Source: Stappia taiwanensis (GTDB lineage: Bacteria > Pseudomonadota > Alphaproteobacteria > Rhizobiales > Stappiaceae). From it: a DNA stretch of 64,000 bases. The notes under the pieces were generated by a model, which did not search any database, had not been told where the DNA came from, and was given only the letters and a program-made list of their open reading frames with translations. The stretch spans positions 1 through 64,000 of the forward strand of contig NZ_BMCR01000005.1 in assembly GCF_014635285.1 (NCBI RefSeq), in the 5' to 3' direction. This document shows, piece after piece, positions 36,107 to 45,885 of the stretch (positions are counted from its first letter, which is position 1; the number at the start of each line of letters is the position of its first letter). Position numbers and translations under genes: made by a program.

Positions 36107-36793
36107 TCAGCATCCATTGCGGGCAAACAGGACCACACCGACGGTCTTCCAGAGAATGACGATGTCTTTCCACACCGACTGCGTTTCATAATATTCGACA
36201 TCATATTTGACCCGCTCCCTGTACGATGTGTCGTTGCGACCGGAAATCTGCCAAAGGCCGGTGATCCCCGGCGTCAGCGCCAGGTAATAGTCCGCATCCC
36301 GTCCGTAGCGTTCGAGTTCGCTGGCCACCACGGGCCGCGGCCCGACGAGACTCATCTCGCCGCGCAGCACATTGATGAACTGGGGCAGCTCATCGAGGCT
36401 GCTGACGCGCAGAAACTTGCCCACCCGATGAATGCGCGGATCGTTCAGGAGCTTGTGCTTTTCTTCCCACTCCTTGCGGCACTCCGGATCGTTGGCGAGC
36501 AGCTCCGCCAGCCGTTGATCCGCATCGCGCCGCATGGTGCGAAACTTGAGACAGGAGAACGACCGGCCATCGCGGCCGATGCGCTTGTGGCTGAAGATGA
36601 AGGGGCGCCCATCGGCCAGATAGAGAACGGCCACGATCACCAGAAAGGCGGGGGCGAGAAACAGAAGCGCCGAGGCCGACAGAACGATATCCATCAGACG
36701 TTTGCCCCGGCCCGGCGTGCCGTGCACCTGCCCGATCCGGCCTTTTGCGGCCCGTCGGGAGGACCTGCCGTGCATTGCGATTGTCTCTGGCAT
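36107..36793 (-). CDS. ExoY-like initiating sugar-phosphate transferase
   Basis: A 228-residue polyprenyl-phosphate hexose-1-phosphate transferase. One N-terminal membrane helix ([20 protein letters not shown]) is followed by the catalytic domain with [46 protein letters not shown] and [15 protein letters not shown], the full bacterial sugar transferase signature. It attaches the first sugar phosphate to undecaprenyl phosphate, in ExoY from galactose. The start at 36793 (MPETIAMHG) has GAGG 6 bases upstream. It belongs to the minus-strand exopolysaccharide run. Confidence 0.93.
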   Translation of the reverse strand: MPETIAMHGRSSRRAAKGRIGQVHGTPGRGKRLMDIVLSASALLFLAPAFLVIVAVLYLADGRPFIFSHKRIGRDGRSFSCLKFRTMRRDADQRLAELLANDPECRKEWEEKHKLLNDPRIHRVGKFLRVSSLDELPQFINVLRGEMSLVGPRPVVASELERYGRDADYYLALTPGITGLWQISGRNDTSYRERVKYDVEYYETQSVWKDIVILWKTVGVVLFARNGC

Positions 36794-36886
36794 ACCGGAC
36801 CTCGCTTGTTCTCCTTCGAGGCTGCCAGCAGCCCCTGGCAAAAACAATTCACCCAGTTTGACAACGGCTACCGAATAGGAAGTAGG

Positions 36887-38188
36887 CTATCGCCCCCCCG
36901 GCAGACCCGCCGTCTCGAACGGGGGGATCGGCACGGCGCGCGGGGCAGATTGCGCCGCAACCGGGCGGGTCCGCTCCAGCACCTCCGCATAAAGACTCGT
37001 CAGCGCCTCGCCCCACGACCGTGATGTCAGCGCCATGCCAGGCGCCGCCAGAAGAGCACTGGCGCTCATATGCCGAACCTTGCCGTCATCGCGAAGAATC
37101 TCACCGATGGCCGCCGCCAGCGACGCCGGATTCCCGCTCTTGAACGTCAACCCGCACCCGTGATCGACGATTTCCGGCGCAAGCAGGGCCGCATCCGGCA
37201 GGATCACCGGAATACCGCTGCCGACGGCCTCGACAGCGACCAGCCCGAAGGGTTCGGGCACCCGCGAGGCAACCACCACCGCGCGCGCCTTGTTGAGCAG
37301 CGGCCCGATCTCCGACCGGGCTTTCCAGCCATGGATCACCACCTCGGGATACTTGCGCTGCAACAGGCTTCGTCCCGCGCCATCGCCAATCACATGCAGC
37401 CTTGCTCCGGCCAGGCGCGCCGCGATGGCCGCGTCCTCGAACCCTTTTTCCGGCTCCAGCCGGCCAATGAAATAAACCGCATCGCCTGCCCAGGGCCGCG
37501 CCGTCGGCCAGAGAAACGGCTCGACTGGATTGCGGATCGCCCGCATCAGACCGCCACGGACCCCCGCCCGTAGGAAGTAGTCGCTCATGCCCTCATGGAT
37601 CAGCACGATGTTCGCCGCCTGCCGCCGGACCGGAAAGAACCGCTCCCGCAACTCGTGCCGCGCCAGCCGCCAGGCCTTTTCGTGCTGCCCCCGTTTGTCA
37701 CAACGGCTGGCCAGGCACCGCACGGACAGCGGCGCGAGGCCGCAGACCGTCTGGGACCGGAAATTGACGAACCCGCCATTCGGACAGGCGAGAAAATAGT
37801 CATGCGCATGCAGCACCGTGCGCTCGCGCACCCGGGCCAGGACCCGGAAAATCGACGGCGACAGGATCTTCGACCAGCCATGCACATGATAGATGGTCGC
37901 CGGCGTATCATGCTGGGTGATGAACCTGTTCAGTTTCTCCGCAGCGCGCGGGTTGTAGAGCCCCCGCGACAGGGCCGACAGCCGGCTTTGCTCCGTCAGC
38001 GGCCGCCCGCCGACCCAGATCGTCTGCCTGGCCGGGGTGAAAGCCCCCTCGCCATCGCCGGCAAAGAAGGTGACCGCACAGCCCGCCGCCTCCAGCAGTT
38101 GCGCCGACAGGCAAGCAAGATTGGAGGCCCCTCCCGTCATGATGGAGCGGTCGTTGAGGATGACGATCCTGTCGGGTGTGCGGGTCAT
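36887..38188 (-). CDS. glycosyltransferase family 4
   Basis: A 433-residue GT-B glycosyltransferase. The N-terminal domain begins RIVILNDRSIMTGGASNLAC and contains the substrate-facing HAHDYFLACPNGGF. The C-terminal donor-binding domain has YFIGRLEPEKGFEDAAIAAR and the E-x7-E motif in RVPEPFGLVAVEAVGSGIPV. It transfers a sugar from an activated donor to the growing lipid-linked repeat unit. It begins 5 bases after the stop of the GT2 gene, and AGGGACG lies just before the ATG. Donor sugar is unknown. Confidence 0.9.
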   Translation of the reverse strand: MTRTPDRIVILNDRSIMTGGASNLACLSAQLLEAAGCAVTFFAGDGEGAFTPARQTIWVGGRPLTEQSRLSALSRGLYNPRAAEKLNRFITQHDTPATIYHVHGWSKILSPSIFRVLARVRERTVLHAHDYFLACPNGGFVNFRSQTVCGLAPLSVRCLASRCDKRGQHEKAWRLARHELRERFFPVRRQAANIVLIHEGMSDYFLRAGVRGGLMRAIRNPVEPFLWPTARPWAGDAVYFIGRLEPEKGFEDAAIAARLAGARLHVIGDGAGRSLLQRKYPEVVIHGWKARSEIGPLLNKARAVVVASRVPEPFGLVAVEAVGSGIPVILPDAALLAPEIVDHGCGLTFKSGNPASLAAAIGEILRDDGKVRHMSASALLAAPGMALTSRSWGEALTSLYAEVLERTRPVAAQSAPRAVPIPPFETAGLPGGR

Positions 38189-38193
38189 CGTCC

Positions 38194-39135
38194 CTAATCC
38201 ATCGCCATGATTTTTTCCGGAGACAGCTTTCCGCGCACCAGATCGGCCACGGCGCGCAGATTGCCTTTCAGCCGCCCCCGCCGGTCGACCCAGGGCTCGG
38301 GACGCAGCACCCGGGTAGTATTGGCCACGATGTTGCGCGCCATCTGCATGCCCGCCTGACGGGTGCCCATGGTTTTCTTGCGCATCAGATAGACCGGGTT
38401 GGCGATTTGCGAGTAGCCGAGCTTCACCCCCGAGGTGCGGCCGGTCTTGGTGCCCAGATGCACCCCGTTTAGCCCGTCCGCCCGCACCGAGCGCCCCGCA
38501 TGGGCGACCTGTCGGCTGAAATCAACGTCCTCCAGCCAGCCGTAGAGCGGCAGCCGCTCATCGAACCGGGCACCGCTCTGGGCAATCGCCGAAACGCGAA
38601 AGGCCATGTTGCAGCCGTAGCCGGAATAAACCGGATGCAAGGCCCGGCCGCGCCCTTCCCAGTCGCATTCGCTCTCGGCCACGATGGTCCGGCCTTCGGC
38701 GACGGAGAGCCCCGCGCTGGTGGCCCCGTCAGCGTGTACCGTTCCGGTGCACATCACGATGTCCGGCTCCTCCAGAAAGATCCGCTCAAGCTCGTGCAGG
38801 AAGGTCCGTGACATCAGAAAATCATCATCGAGAAACAGCACCACATCGGCGCCATCCAGATGATCGAGAATATGATTCCGCTGGCGGCACAGCCCCCGCT
38901 CCGACAGCAGTTGCCGGGTGCGGCAGGGGAGACTTCGCAGTGCCTGGGCGGGCATGTCCTGCCGCGAAGGTGCGCAGAGCACCACTTCATCGGGCAGGCG
39001 GACCTGCCGGGCCAGTTCAGGCAAGGTCTCTTCCAGAATGACCCGGCGATTGGAACTGGGGATCGCCACGCAAAGGGTGAGCCCACCGCGTGCCTGCGAA
39101 GCCCTGCTCCGAGGCAGATCGAGTGTCGAGGTCAT
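38194..39135 (-). CDS. glycosyltransferase family 2
   Basis: A 313-residue inverting GT-A-type glycosyltransferase. The nucleotide-sugar binding start is TLCVAIPSSNRRVILEETLP, the DxD region is VVLFLDDDFLMSRTFLHELE, and the acceptor-side ED motif is YGWLEDVDFSRQ. A basic C-terminal tail is typical of membrane-associated exopolysaccharide transferases. The ATG overlaps the stop of the Wzc-like gene (ATGA). It adds one sugar of the repeat unit; linkage is unknown. Confidence 0.9.
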   Translation of the reverse strand: MTSTLDLPRSRASQARGGLTLCVAIPSSNRRVILEETLPELARQVRLPDEVVLCAPSRQDMPAQALRSLPCRTRQLLSERGLCRQRNHILDHLDGADVVLFLDDDFLMSRTFLHELERIFLEEPDIVMCTGTVHADGATSAGLSVAEGRTIVAESECDWEGRGRALHPVYSGYGCNMAFRVSAIAQSGARFDERLPLYGWLEDVDFSRQVAHAGRSVRADGLNGVHLGTKTGRTSGVKLGYSQIANPVYLMRKKTMGTRQAGMQMARNIVANTTRVLRPEPWVDRRGRLKGNLRAVADLVRGKLSPEKIMAMD

Positions 39136-41537
39136 AGGCCTTTCTCCCGCCGGTTCGATCGGCGCGCCCGTACCGGGCGGCGCTCCTTGCGGCTGCGGTT
39201 GAAAACAATGCCGATCAGGCTGATCTGGGTTTTGCCGAACAGGGACAGGGCTTCGGACAGCCGGTCGATCGTCATCTTGCGCGCGTCATCCACCACCACG
39301 GCCACCCCATCCACCATGGTGCAGATCGAACGGGCATCCGCCGACTGGCCGAAAGCGTCCATGTCGACGATCACCACCTGATAGGTCTTGCGCAGGTCGT
39401 CGAGCCACTGGCGCAGGCTGACCAGATGGCCGTAGGAGTAGCGGACCGGGCGCTCGCCGCGGATCCGGCTGCTGGTCAACACCGGCAGCACCGGGCTGCC
39501 GACGATGTCCGGCTCCGGCGCCGACGACGACGCCATTTCAGACGCGGCCGCAGCGGCATTTCCATGGGATTGCGCCAGAACAAGCTTCGGACGCTCCCCC
39601 CGCTCGCCCAGGGGCGAGGAAACCCGGGCTTCCAGCCCATAGTCGGCCCCATGCTTGGTCGCCAGCAGGCTGAGCGTTCCGGTCAGGAAGTCCGCATCGA
39701 CGATGACCGTCGAAACCCCTTCGTTGAGATAGACCTGCGCCAGATTGAGCGCGATTGTCGTCTTGCCCTCCGCCTGATCCACTGAGGTGATGCCGATCGC
39801 CTTGCCCTTGTCGGAGGAGGTCGCCGTGCCAACCCCGATCGGCGCCTTGATGCTACGCAGGGCCTCGGCGAATTCGGAATAAGGCGCATTGAGCACCGCG
39901 CACCAGGGGTCGAACACCCGCCCCCGCCGCCGCAGCGGCAACCGCTGCAGGGCGGGAATGACAAAGGTCCGCGTCGGCAATTCCGGCACGAAGCCGAGCG
40001 GCACCAGCCCCAGTTCCCGGCGCGATGCCGAACCGGCGCTGAGCCTGCGGTCCATGGTCTCCCGCCAGGCGGCGATGAAGATGCCGCCGGCAAACCCAAG
40101 CATCACCGACAGGGCCATGATGACCGAGGTCTTGGGAGACTCCGCCATCAGCGGTGTTGCCGCCGCTGTCACGATCCGCGCGGTCCCCAGCGGGAATGAC
40201 TGGTTTTGCAAGGCACCGATCAGTTGCTGCAGGAAACTTTCATACATCCGCCGGTAGGTGGCGGCGCGGCTCTCCAGCTCCGCCAGTTCGATCCGGGCAA
40301 GGTTCTTCTCCACATTCTGGGACTTGGAGGCCATCAAATCGGCCCGGATGGACGCCTCCCGTGCCCGCGCGATCTCCAGTTCCGAGCGATAGACATTCTG
40401 CATCCGCACGAATTCGGCACGGATCTCACGCTCAAGACGGGCGATTTCCGCCTCCACCGCGACAACCGCCGGGCTGTCGTCGGTGTAGCGGGCCTTCAGC
40501 ATCTCCCGGCGGGACGTCGCCAGGCGGATCTCATCGCGCAGTTTCTGGACCTGGGCGTTGGTTCCCGGATCCTCGATGGGCTCATCCGCGCTTTCCCCGG
40601 ACACCAGCCGCGACAAGGTCTCGTAGCGGGCCTCCGCCATCGCCGTTTCCGCATGCGCGGCCAGCAACTGACTGTTGGTCTCAAGGATCTGCTGCTGATC
40701 GAGCGGCGAGGCGGTGCCGATCTGCGTGATGCCATTGCGCGCACGGAATTCCTCAACCGCGGTCTGCGCTTCGCGCGCATTCTGGCCAATTTCGACAAGC
40801 CGCTCCTGCAGCCAGGACGCACCGCGCCGGGCCGAATTGGCACGATCGTCCATGCCGCTGCGAATGTAGGTGTGGGCGATGGTGTTGGCGATCTTCGCCG
40901 CCTTGCGCGGATCGGTCGAACGGTAGGAAATCTCCAGAACATAGGACTGGCCGACCCGTCGCACCTCGACCCGGCTGAGGAAACCCGCCATTGTCTGGCG
41001 CATCAGATCGTCTTCGGCGCTGGCCCGCTGGGCTTCCGCCTCGGCGAGACCCATTCCGGTGTCGGAGGCCTCGCCCTGCCCTGATCGGCTCCCGGACAGA
41101 CCGACCGCCGCCAGGCCCATCCGCAGCCAACGGCGGACGGTGGCGCGCAAGGAGGTGCTGGTGCGCACCTCCGGATCGTTCAAAAGGTCGAGTTCTTCGA
41201 TCACCGATCGGGCGATGGCTTCCGATTTGACGATCTGCACCTGGCTGGCGATTTCGGCGGATTCGATGATGATCGTTCCGGTGGAAACATCCTGCGAGGC
41301 AATCTTCGCCTGCTGCGGATCCATCACCAACTGCGCCACCGCCGAATAAAGCGGTGGCGTGTAGTGGAGATAGACAAGGCCGAGCGTTGCCGAAACAACC
41401 GTCGTCAGCGCGAGCAGCCGGAGGTGCCGTTTGAAGAACGCCCAGATGTCCTGGAACGTCACATACTCCCCCTCACCCGACCGAAGACCGTCGAACTGGT
41501 CGCCGCTGACGATATTGCTGATACTGTGAATGACCAT
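39132..41537 (-). CDS. Wzc/GumC-like polysaccharide co-polymerase with ATPase domain
   Basis: 801 residues. Residues about 35-55 form the first membrane helix (RLLALTTVVSATLGLVYLHY), followed by a Wzz domain, a long coiled coil (about 200-440), a second helix near 480 (SVIMALSVMLGFAGGIFIAAW) and a cytoplasmic P-loop domain. The Walker A is degenerate, ITSVDQAEGKTTIALNLA, where GEGKT is expected, while Walker A' VIVDADF and Walker B VVIVDMDAF remain. The C-terminus is Arg-rich, with no tyrosine cluster, so it is not a typical autophosphorylating BY-kinase. It controls chain length and links Wza to synthesis. Confidence 0.9.
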   Translation of the reverse strand: MVIHSISNIVSGDQFDGLRSGEGEYVTFQDIWAFFKRHLRLLALTTVVSATLGLVYLHYTPPLYSAVAQLVMDPQQAKIASQDVSTGTIIIESAEIASQVQIVKSEAIARSVIEELDLLNDPEVRTSTSLRATVRRWLRMGLAAVGLSGSRSGQGEASDTGMGLAEAEAQRASAEDDLMRQTMAGFLSRVEVRRVGQSYVLEISYRSTDPRKAAKIANTIAHTYIRSGMDDRANSARRGASWLQERLVEIGQNAREAQTAVEEFRARNGITQIGTASPLDQQQILETNSQLLAAHAETAMAEARYETLSRLVSGESADEPIEDPGTNAQVQKLRDEIRLATSRREMLKARYTDDSPAVVAVEAEIARLEREIRAEFVRMQNVYRSELEIARAREASIRADLMASKSQNVEKNLARIELAELESRAATYRRMYESFLQQLIGALQNQSFPLGTARIVTAAATPLMAESPKTSVIMALSVMLGFAGGIFIAAWRETMDRRLSAGSASRRELGLVPLGFVPELPTRTFVIPALQRLPLRRRGRVFDPWCAVLNAPYSEFAEALRSIKAPIGVGTATSSDKGKAIGITSVDQAEGKTTIALNLAQVYLNEGVSTVIVDADFLTGTLSLLATKHGADYGLEARVSSPLGERGERPKLVLAQSHGNAAAAASEMASSSAPEPDIVGSPVLPVLTSSRIRGERPVRYSYGHLVSLRQWLDDLRKTYQVVIVDMDAFGQSADARSICTMVDGVAVVVDDARKMTIDRLSEALSLFGKTQISLIGIVFNRSRKERRPVRARRSNRREKGL

Positions 41538-41575
41538 TGCACTGACCGCCGCTTTCGTCTGAAAAACCCCTGGCT

Positions 41576-42916
41576 TCAGTTCTGGACCGCCGCCGCGATC
41601 CGGTTCCCCTCATCCTCGACAACCGGCTTGAACCGCACCTGCACCACGTCCCCCGGGGACAGAAGGGTACCGGCGGAGGCCTGCACCGGCTCGGCTCCGG
41701 GCGCGGAAACGATGCGGTATTCCAGCAGATCGAGCGCGCTGTCGTCGGCCATCTGCATGCCGTTCGCCTGCATGAGCTGAAGGGTCGTCAGGCGCCGGAT
41801 CCTGAGGTCTTCCAGCTGACTTTCCGCATCCTGCAGGCTGGCACTGACCTCGATCTTCCGCTGCCCCTTGAGATGAACCGCGTCGCGCTCGGTCTCGCTG
41901 AGCTTCTGCTTGGCCCGTGTCGAGGCGATCACCATGTCGAGCCGGTTGCTTTGCAGGTCGGCGACCACCCGCTCCAGCGAGGTTTGCCGCGAGCGAACGA
42001 CGGTCTTCTGGCTCACCAGCCGGGTGATGTCCTCCAACTCCTCCCGGGCAATGCGGATCTGCTCGTCCTGGGTCTTGAGCTTCTCGTCGAGGACCGAAAT
42101 CTCATTCCGCAGCAACGTCCCCAGATCGCGCAGCGAGGCCATCTGACGTGCCAGGGCATCGATCCGGGTACGGAACTGGATCTTTTCCGTTTCCCGCAGC
42201 AGCCCGAGAACCGATCCGGGGGCTGCCTGTTCGAATTCGGATGGGAAAACGATGCGGTCCTGATCGCGGAACTCCGCCTGCAACCGCGCCCGGCGGGCCA
42301 TCTGTTGCTTGATCTGATAGTTGGTGCGCTGCAGATCGCCCGCATAGCGGATCTGGTCGACATCCGAATACCGGTCGGCAATCCCTGTGCGCCGCTCGCG
42401 CCCGCCGGCCAGCGACACCGCCTTCAGGATCGTCAGCCCCGGCGTGTATTCAATCATCCCCGGACGATCGACGTTGCCGGTGACGTAAACCGGTGGGTAG
42501 CGCAAGATCTGCACCGTGACCGCCGGCACCTCCTGCAGACCGGTGCGCCGCTGCAACGCCGTGCCGATGGCCTTTGCCAATTCTCCCGGCACCATCCCGG
42601 CCGCCGCGATCTCGCCGACCAGCGGAACGGACACCGTTCCACTGACCGAGACGCCGTATTCACCGGTCAGTGCGGTCCATTCCCGGTATTCCCCCTGGGC
42701 AACGACCCATTCGACCACGGAAATCTTGACCTGGGTTTCAGGGAGCAGGCGGAAGTCTTCCGGCCCGCTCGCGGCCCGAGAGGGCAGCGCCAACGCAAGG
42801 CCTGCAAGGACTGCGAGAACAACACCGGCAAGCCGGCGGACCCGGCCGCACGCTCCCCCCTGGCGCAGCCAGAAGGCCCCTGCCGAGAAATTCCGGTTCA
42901 TATCCACTGCGGTCAC
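41576..42916 (-). CDS. Wza-like polysaccharide export protein
   Basis: About 446 residues from GTG 42916, which has GGGGG 5 bases upstream; ATG 42901 is the alternative. A signal peptide is present (RLAGVVLAVLAGLALALPSRAAS). The poly-export domain FRLLPETQVKISVVEW...GTVSVPLVGEIAAAGMVPGELA is followed by an SLBB segment (VYVTGNVDRPGMIEYTPGLTILKAVSLAGG), then an unusually long helical coiled-coil region (about 240-390). No lipobox Cys is visible. It would form the outer-membrane/periplasmic exit for the polysaccharide, paired with the Wzc-like protein 38 bases downstream. Confidence 0.9.
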   Translation of the reverse strand: MTAVDMNRNFSAGAFWLRQGGACGRVRRLAGVVLAVLAGLALALPSRAASGPEDFRLLPETQVKISVVEWVVAQGEYREWTALTGEYGVSVSGTVSVPLVGEIAAAGMVPGELAKAIGTALQRRTGLQEVPAVTVQILRYPPVYVTGNVDRPGMIEYTPGLTILKAVSLAGGRERRTGIADRYSDVDQIRYAGDLQRTNYQIKQQMARRARLQAEFRDQDRIVFPSEFEQAAPGSVLGLLRETEKIQFRTRIDALARQMASLRDLGTLLRNEISVLDEKLKTQDEQIRIAREELEDITRLVSQKTVVRSRQTSLERVVADLQSNRLDMVIASTRAKQKLSETERDAVHLKGQRKIEVSASLQDAESQLEDLRIRRLTTLQLMQANGMQMADDSALDLLEYRIVSAPGAEPVQASAGTLLSPGDVVQVRFKPVVEDEGNRIAAAVQN

Positions 42917-43214
42917 GAGATCCCCCCAAAGCCAACAACAGAACCTGACAGGTTCCATCATTGACTTTGCCGCCAGCGGGTAAATCCCCACCCGTGCAAG
43001 TCGTCTTCATCCAAATGGCTGCAACGTTCTAATCGGCTTCCCCAAAAGGACAGGCCGGGAACGGCTTGCTCTTCCCCCTTTGAAAACCTTGACAGCCACC
43101 TCCCCCACTCGGGGAATACGGTCACTCCAATGGATAGGCGTTTCGCCCCCATTGCCTCTTTCACCCGGGAGCGGTTCAAAGACACTATCGGCGAGAAAAA
43201 CCGGAGTGTTACCG
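42917..43214. promoter_or_regulatory. divergent promoter region of the exopolysaccharide locus
   Basis: These 298 bases separate the divergent wza-like operon and the plus-strand glycosyltransferase gene and must hold promoters for both. A TTGACA box lies at 43089-43094 on the plus strand; the best -10 candidate (gaatac, 43114-43119) has an overly long 19-base spacer. No operator palindrome was found. Confidence 0.4.
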
Positions 43215-44387
43215 ATGCGCGTTGCGATCGTACATTACTGGCTCGTGTCGATGCGCGGGGGCGAGAAGGTCCTGGAGGCGCTCTGCGATCTGTATCCGCA
43301 GGCCGACATCTTCACCCTCGTCTACGACCCTGCCGCCGTGTCGCAGAAGATCCGCGAACACAAGGTCACCCCCTCGTTCCTGCAGAGGCTCCCCGGCGCC
43401 ACCCGCCACTATCAGGCGCTGCTGCCCTTGATGCCGTTTGCCCTGGAGAGCTTCGACCTGCGCGGCTACGATCTCGTCATTTCCAGCGAGTCCGGTCCGG
43501 CCAAGGGGGTCATCCCGCCGCCACAGGCAGCCCATATCTGCTACTGCCATTCGCCCATGCGCTATCTGTGGGACCACTATCATTTCTACCGGGCGAATGC
43601 CGGCTTCCTGCAACGCACCGCAATGCCGCTGCTTGCCCCGGCCCTCAGGGCCTGGGACGTGACCACCAGCGCACGGGTCGACCGGTTCGTCGCCAATTCC
43701 CACCACGTGGCCGCCCGGATCGGCAAATACTACCGCCGGGGCGCCACCGTGCTGTACCCGCCTGTCGCGGTCGGCGCGTTCCGGCCCGTGGACCGGATCG
43801 AGGATTTCTATCTCTGTGCCGGCCAGTTGGTGCCCTACAAGCGGGTGGATCTTGCGGTCGAAGCCTTCACCCGCATGAAGAAGAAGCTGGTGGTCATTGG
43901 CGAAGGGCCAGAGCTGGCGCGGCTCAAGGCCATGGCCGGGCCGACGGTCGAGTTTCTCGGCCATGCACCGTTCCAGGTGCTCAAATCGCATATGGCGCGA
44001 TGCCGCGCACTGGTGTTCCCAGGCGAGGAGGACTTCGGCATCGTCCCGGTGGAAACCATGGCCAGCGGCCGGCCGGTTGTTGCCTATGGGGTCGGCGGCG
44101 CGCTTGAAACGGTCGTTCACAACCGCACCGGCCTTCTTTTCCCCGAACAGTCGGTCGACGCCCTGATCAATGCCATCATCGAATTCGAAACCTGCGAGGG
44201 CACCTTCCAGCCCGGAAGCATCCGCACCCATGCCACCCGTTTCAGCGAACAGAATTTCAGCGAAGGCTTCCGCGCCATCGTCGAGGAAGAGCTGAGTGCG
44301 CAGGATATGGGGCGGGTTGGTCAACCCAACCCCAGGATCATCACCCCGCCGCCACCCCGGCTGAAGAACCTCGGCGCCATCCACTGA
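43215..44387 (+). CDS. glycosyltransferase family 4 (mannosyltransferase-like)
   Basis: A 390-residue GT-B transferase starting MRVAIVHYWLVSMRGGEKVL, with GGAG 9 bases upstream. The region YCHSPMRYLWDHYHFYRAN and TTSARVDRFVANSHHVAARI are typical of WbaZ/mannosyltransferase-like members. The donor domain has FYLCAGQLVPYKRVDLAVEA and the E-x7-E motif in FPGEEDFGIVPVETMASGRP. It stands divergent from the main exopolysaccharide operon, with its own promoter region, and probably adds a sugar to the same repeat unit. Confidence 0.9.
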   Translation: MRVAIVHYWLVSMRGGEKVLEALCDLYPQADIFTLVYDPAAVSQKIREHKVTPSFLQRLPGATRHYQALLPLMPFALESFDLRGYDLVISSESGPAKGVIPPPQAAHICYCHSPMRYLWDHYHFYRANAGFLQRTAMPLLAPALRAWDVTTSARVDRFVANSHHVAARIGKYYRRGATVLYPPVAVGAFRPVDRIEDFYLCAGQLVPYKRVDLAVEAFTRMKKKLVVIGEGPELARLKAMAGPTVEFLGHAPFQVLKSHMARCRALVFPGEEDFGIVPVETMASGRPVVAYGVGGALETVVHNRTGLLFPEQSVDALINAIIEFETCEGTFQPGSIRTHATRFSEQNFSEGFRAIVEEELSAQDMGRVGQPNPRIITPPPPRLKNLGAIH

Positions 44388-44428
44388 TCGCGCCTTCCGG
44401 GCTCTGAAAGACCGGCGCAGACGAGACA

Positions 44429-44445
44429 GCCCCGCAGCGCGGGGC
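44429..44445. terminator. hairpin after the GT4 gene
   Basis: A 7-base perfect G/C stem (gccccgc with gcggggc) has a 3-base loop 41 bases after the GT4 stop codon. It lacks a T-run, so it is a probable transcript-end structure only. Confidence 0.45.
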
Positions 44446-44618
44446 CAGACATCACTACGACCACAGGTCTGGGCAAATGAGATGGGCGCCTCCCTTCGTC
44501 AGAGAGAGACGTCATCGGAGAGAGACAAGGGCTTGAGCGGAAGACAGGGGGCATGCCGCGTCACCGGCATCGCCCCCCATTGCCGCTCGGCTCGCGTGAG
44601 CGGGAGCCAGGCCGTTCG

Positions 44619-45380
44619 CTACTGCATGAGCTCCAGCAGCTTGTAGGCCACTTCCGTCCGGTTGGTGGCGTTGAGCTTCTTCATGATGTTGCGCACATGC
44701 ACCTTCACGGTGCTCTGGCAAAGATGCAGCTCATAGGCAATGATCTTGTTGGCCTTGCCGCGCCGCAGAGCCTCGGCCACCTCGGCCTCGCGCGGGGTGA
44801 AGATATCCCCCGGCCCACTGGCGCTTTTCGCCGCGGATTCGATCATCTCCAGCATCGGCAACACGTTGCTTGCCGGCAGGAACACACCGCCGGCCCGGGC
44901 CAGTGCGATGGCTTCCGCCGCAACCCCGATGCCCACGCTTGACGGGATGAACCCGCGCGCACCGCATTCGATTGCCTTGAGCATCTGGCACAGGTCTTCG
45001 GTATCGGCGATCACCACCACCGGACAGTCGGAAAATCGCTCGACCACGGAGGTGATATGCGCCCGCACCGTCGCGTCATAGGTCGACCCGCCGCCAATGG
45101 CGAGCACGATCACCGACGGCGTATCGTCACTGTCCAGCCCCTCCCAATGATCCACCGAGGATACCGGAACAATATTGAGTGATGGGTCGTGTTCCGAAAG
45201 GCTCCTCGCCAGACAATCCCGATCCAGCGCACGCCGGTCGATCAGGAGCGCGCAATCACGCGCCTCACCGCCTGAAATCGGAGCCGCCTGCTCCTCAGCG
45301 GAGGCACTGCAAAAACTGGAGACCGCCTCCAGTTGAGCTTCGACATCTTTCTGATTTTGGTTCAAGTATTGCGCATCCAT
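44619..45380 (-). CDS. LuxR/FixJ-type regulator with degenerate receiver
   Basis: 253 residues. The N-terminal half has a receiver-like fold (LLIDRRALDRDCLARSL..., SVIVLAIGGGSTYD, VVVIADTEDLCQMLKAIECGARGFIPSSV), but the phospho-acceptor position in the strand before GGG is not Asp. The C-terminal LuxR-type HTH is complete (IFTPREAEVAEALRRGKANKIIAYELHLCQSTVKVHVRNI). A typical Lys appears to be Ser at the end of strand 5. AGGAG lies 8 bases before the ATG. It sits between glycosyltransferase and pyruvyltransferase genes, so control of the exopolysaccharide locus is likely. Confidence 0.85.
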   Translation of the reverse strand: MDAQYLNQNQKDVEAQLEAVSSFCSASAEEQAAPISGGEARDCALLIDRRALDRDCLARSLSEHDPSLNIVPVSSVDHWEGLDSDDTPSVIVLAIGGGSTYDATVRAHITSVVERFSDCPVVVIADTEDLCQMLKAIECGARGFIPSSVGIGVAAEAIALARAGGVFLPASNVLPMLEMIESAAKSASGPGDIFTPREAEVAEALRRGKANKIIAYELHLCQSTVKVHVRNIMKKLNATNRTEVAYKLLELMQ

Positions 45381-45885
45381 AGAGAATACTCCTGGATTGT
45401 TTTATTTTGCACAGTCATTTTCTTCTAAAACCGAGGCCACCAACGTGGAAACCCCGCCTCGACCAGGAGGCGCAGGACCGAAAATCACGGTTCGTGAGAG
45501 ATCATCCGCCCACCGCCACTTCAGTATTTTTTACAGCCTTCGCCGAAAACGCCCATTAACATGGGTTAATAAATGGTGAATATATATAAAAAGACTCTTG
45601 TTTTCGACGCAGAATCAGGTATTGGCGATTCGTTCTCTCACCGAACCGTGAACTCCATTCACACGCGCGTGAGCATGCTCAAGATCTCTGGCACCCGCCA
45701 CATCTCCTTGCAAAATCTCTCGAAGAAACAAAGACAAAACTCTTGTCAGCGGATCTGACATCCGCTGCAATTGGTCAGAATCCGCCGCCATGAGGCTGGC
45801 GCTGGCCGCCCTCCAGGGCACCGGAAGCCGCTCGGAGGCGCCACCGCAGCGACGGAAACTTCCCTAGAGGAATATAGTGACATGG
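45381..45885. other. AT-rich intergenic region, no gene supported
   Basis: These 505 bases between the LuxR-type gene and the pyruvyltransferase gene are more AT-rich than the surroundings, notably 45530-45620. The short plus-strand frame at 45573-45758 and the minus-strand frame at 45615-45821 have no ribosome binding site and unlikely composition. The region must contain the LuxR gene promoter. Confidence 0.45.

Noticed and set aside
42738-43010. Extra small genes upstream of the Wza-like start
   Set aside because: They are out-of-frame shadows of its signal-peptide region.
45573-45758. Short plus-strand frame MVNIYKKTLVF... in the AT-rich gap
   Set aside because: No ribosome binding site, and AT-rich non-coding sequence yields such frames by chance.
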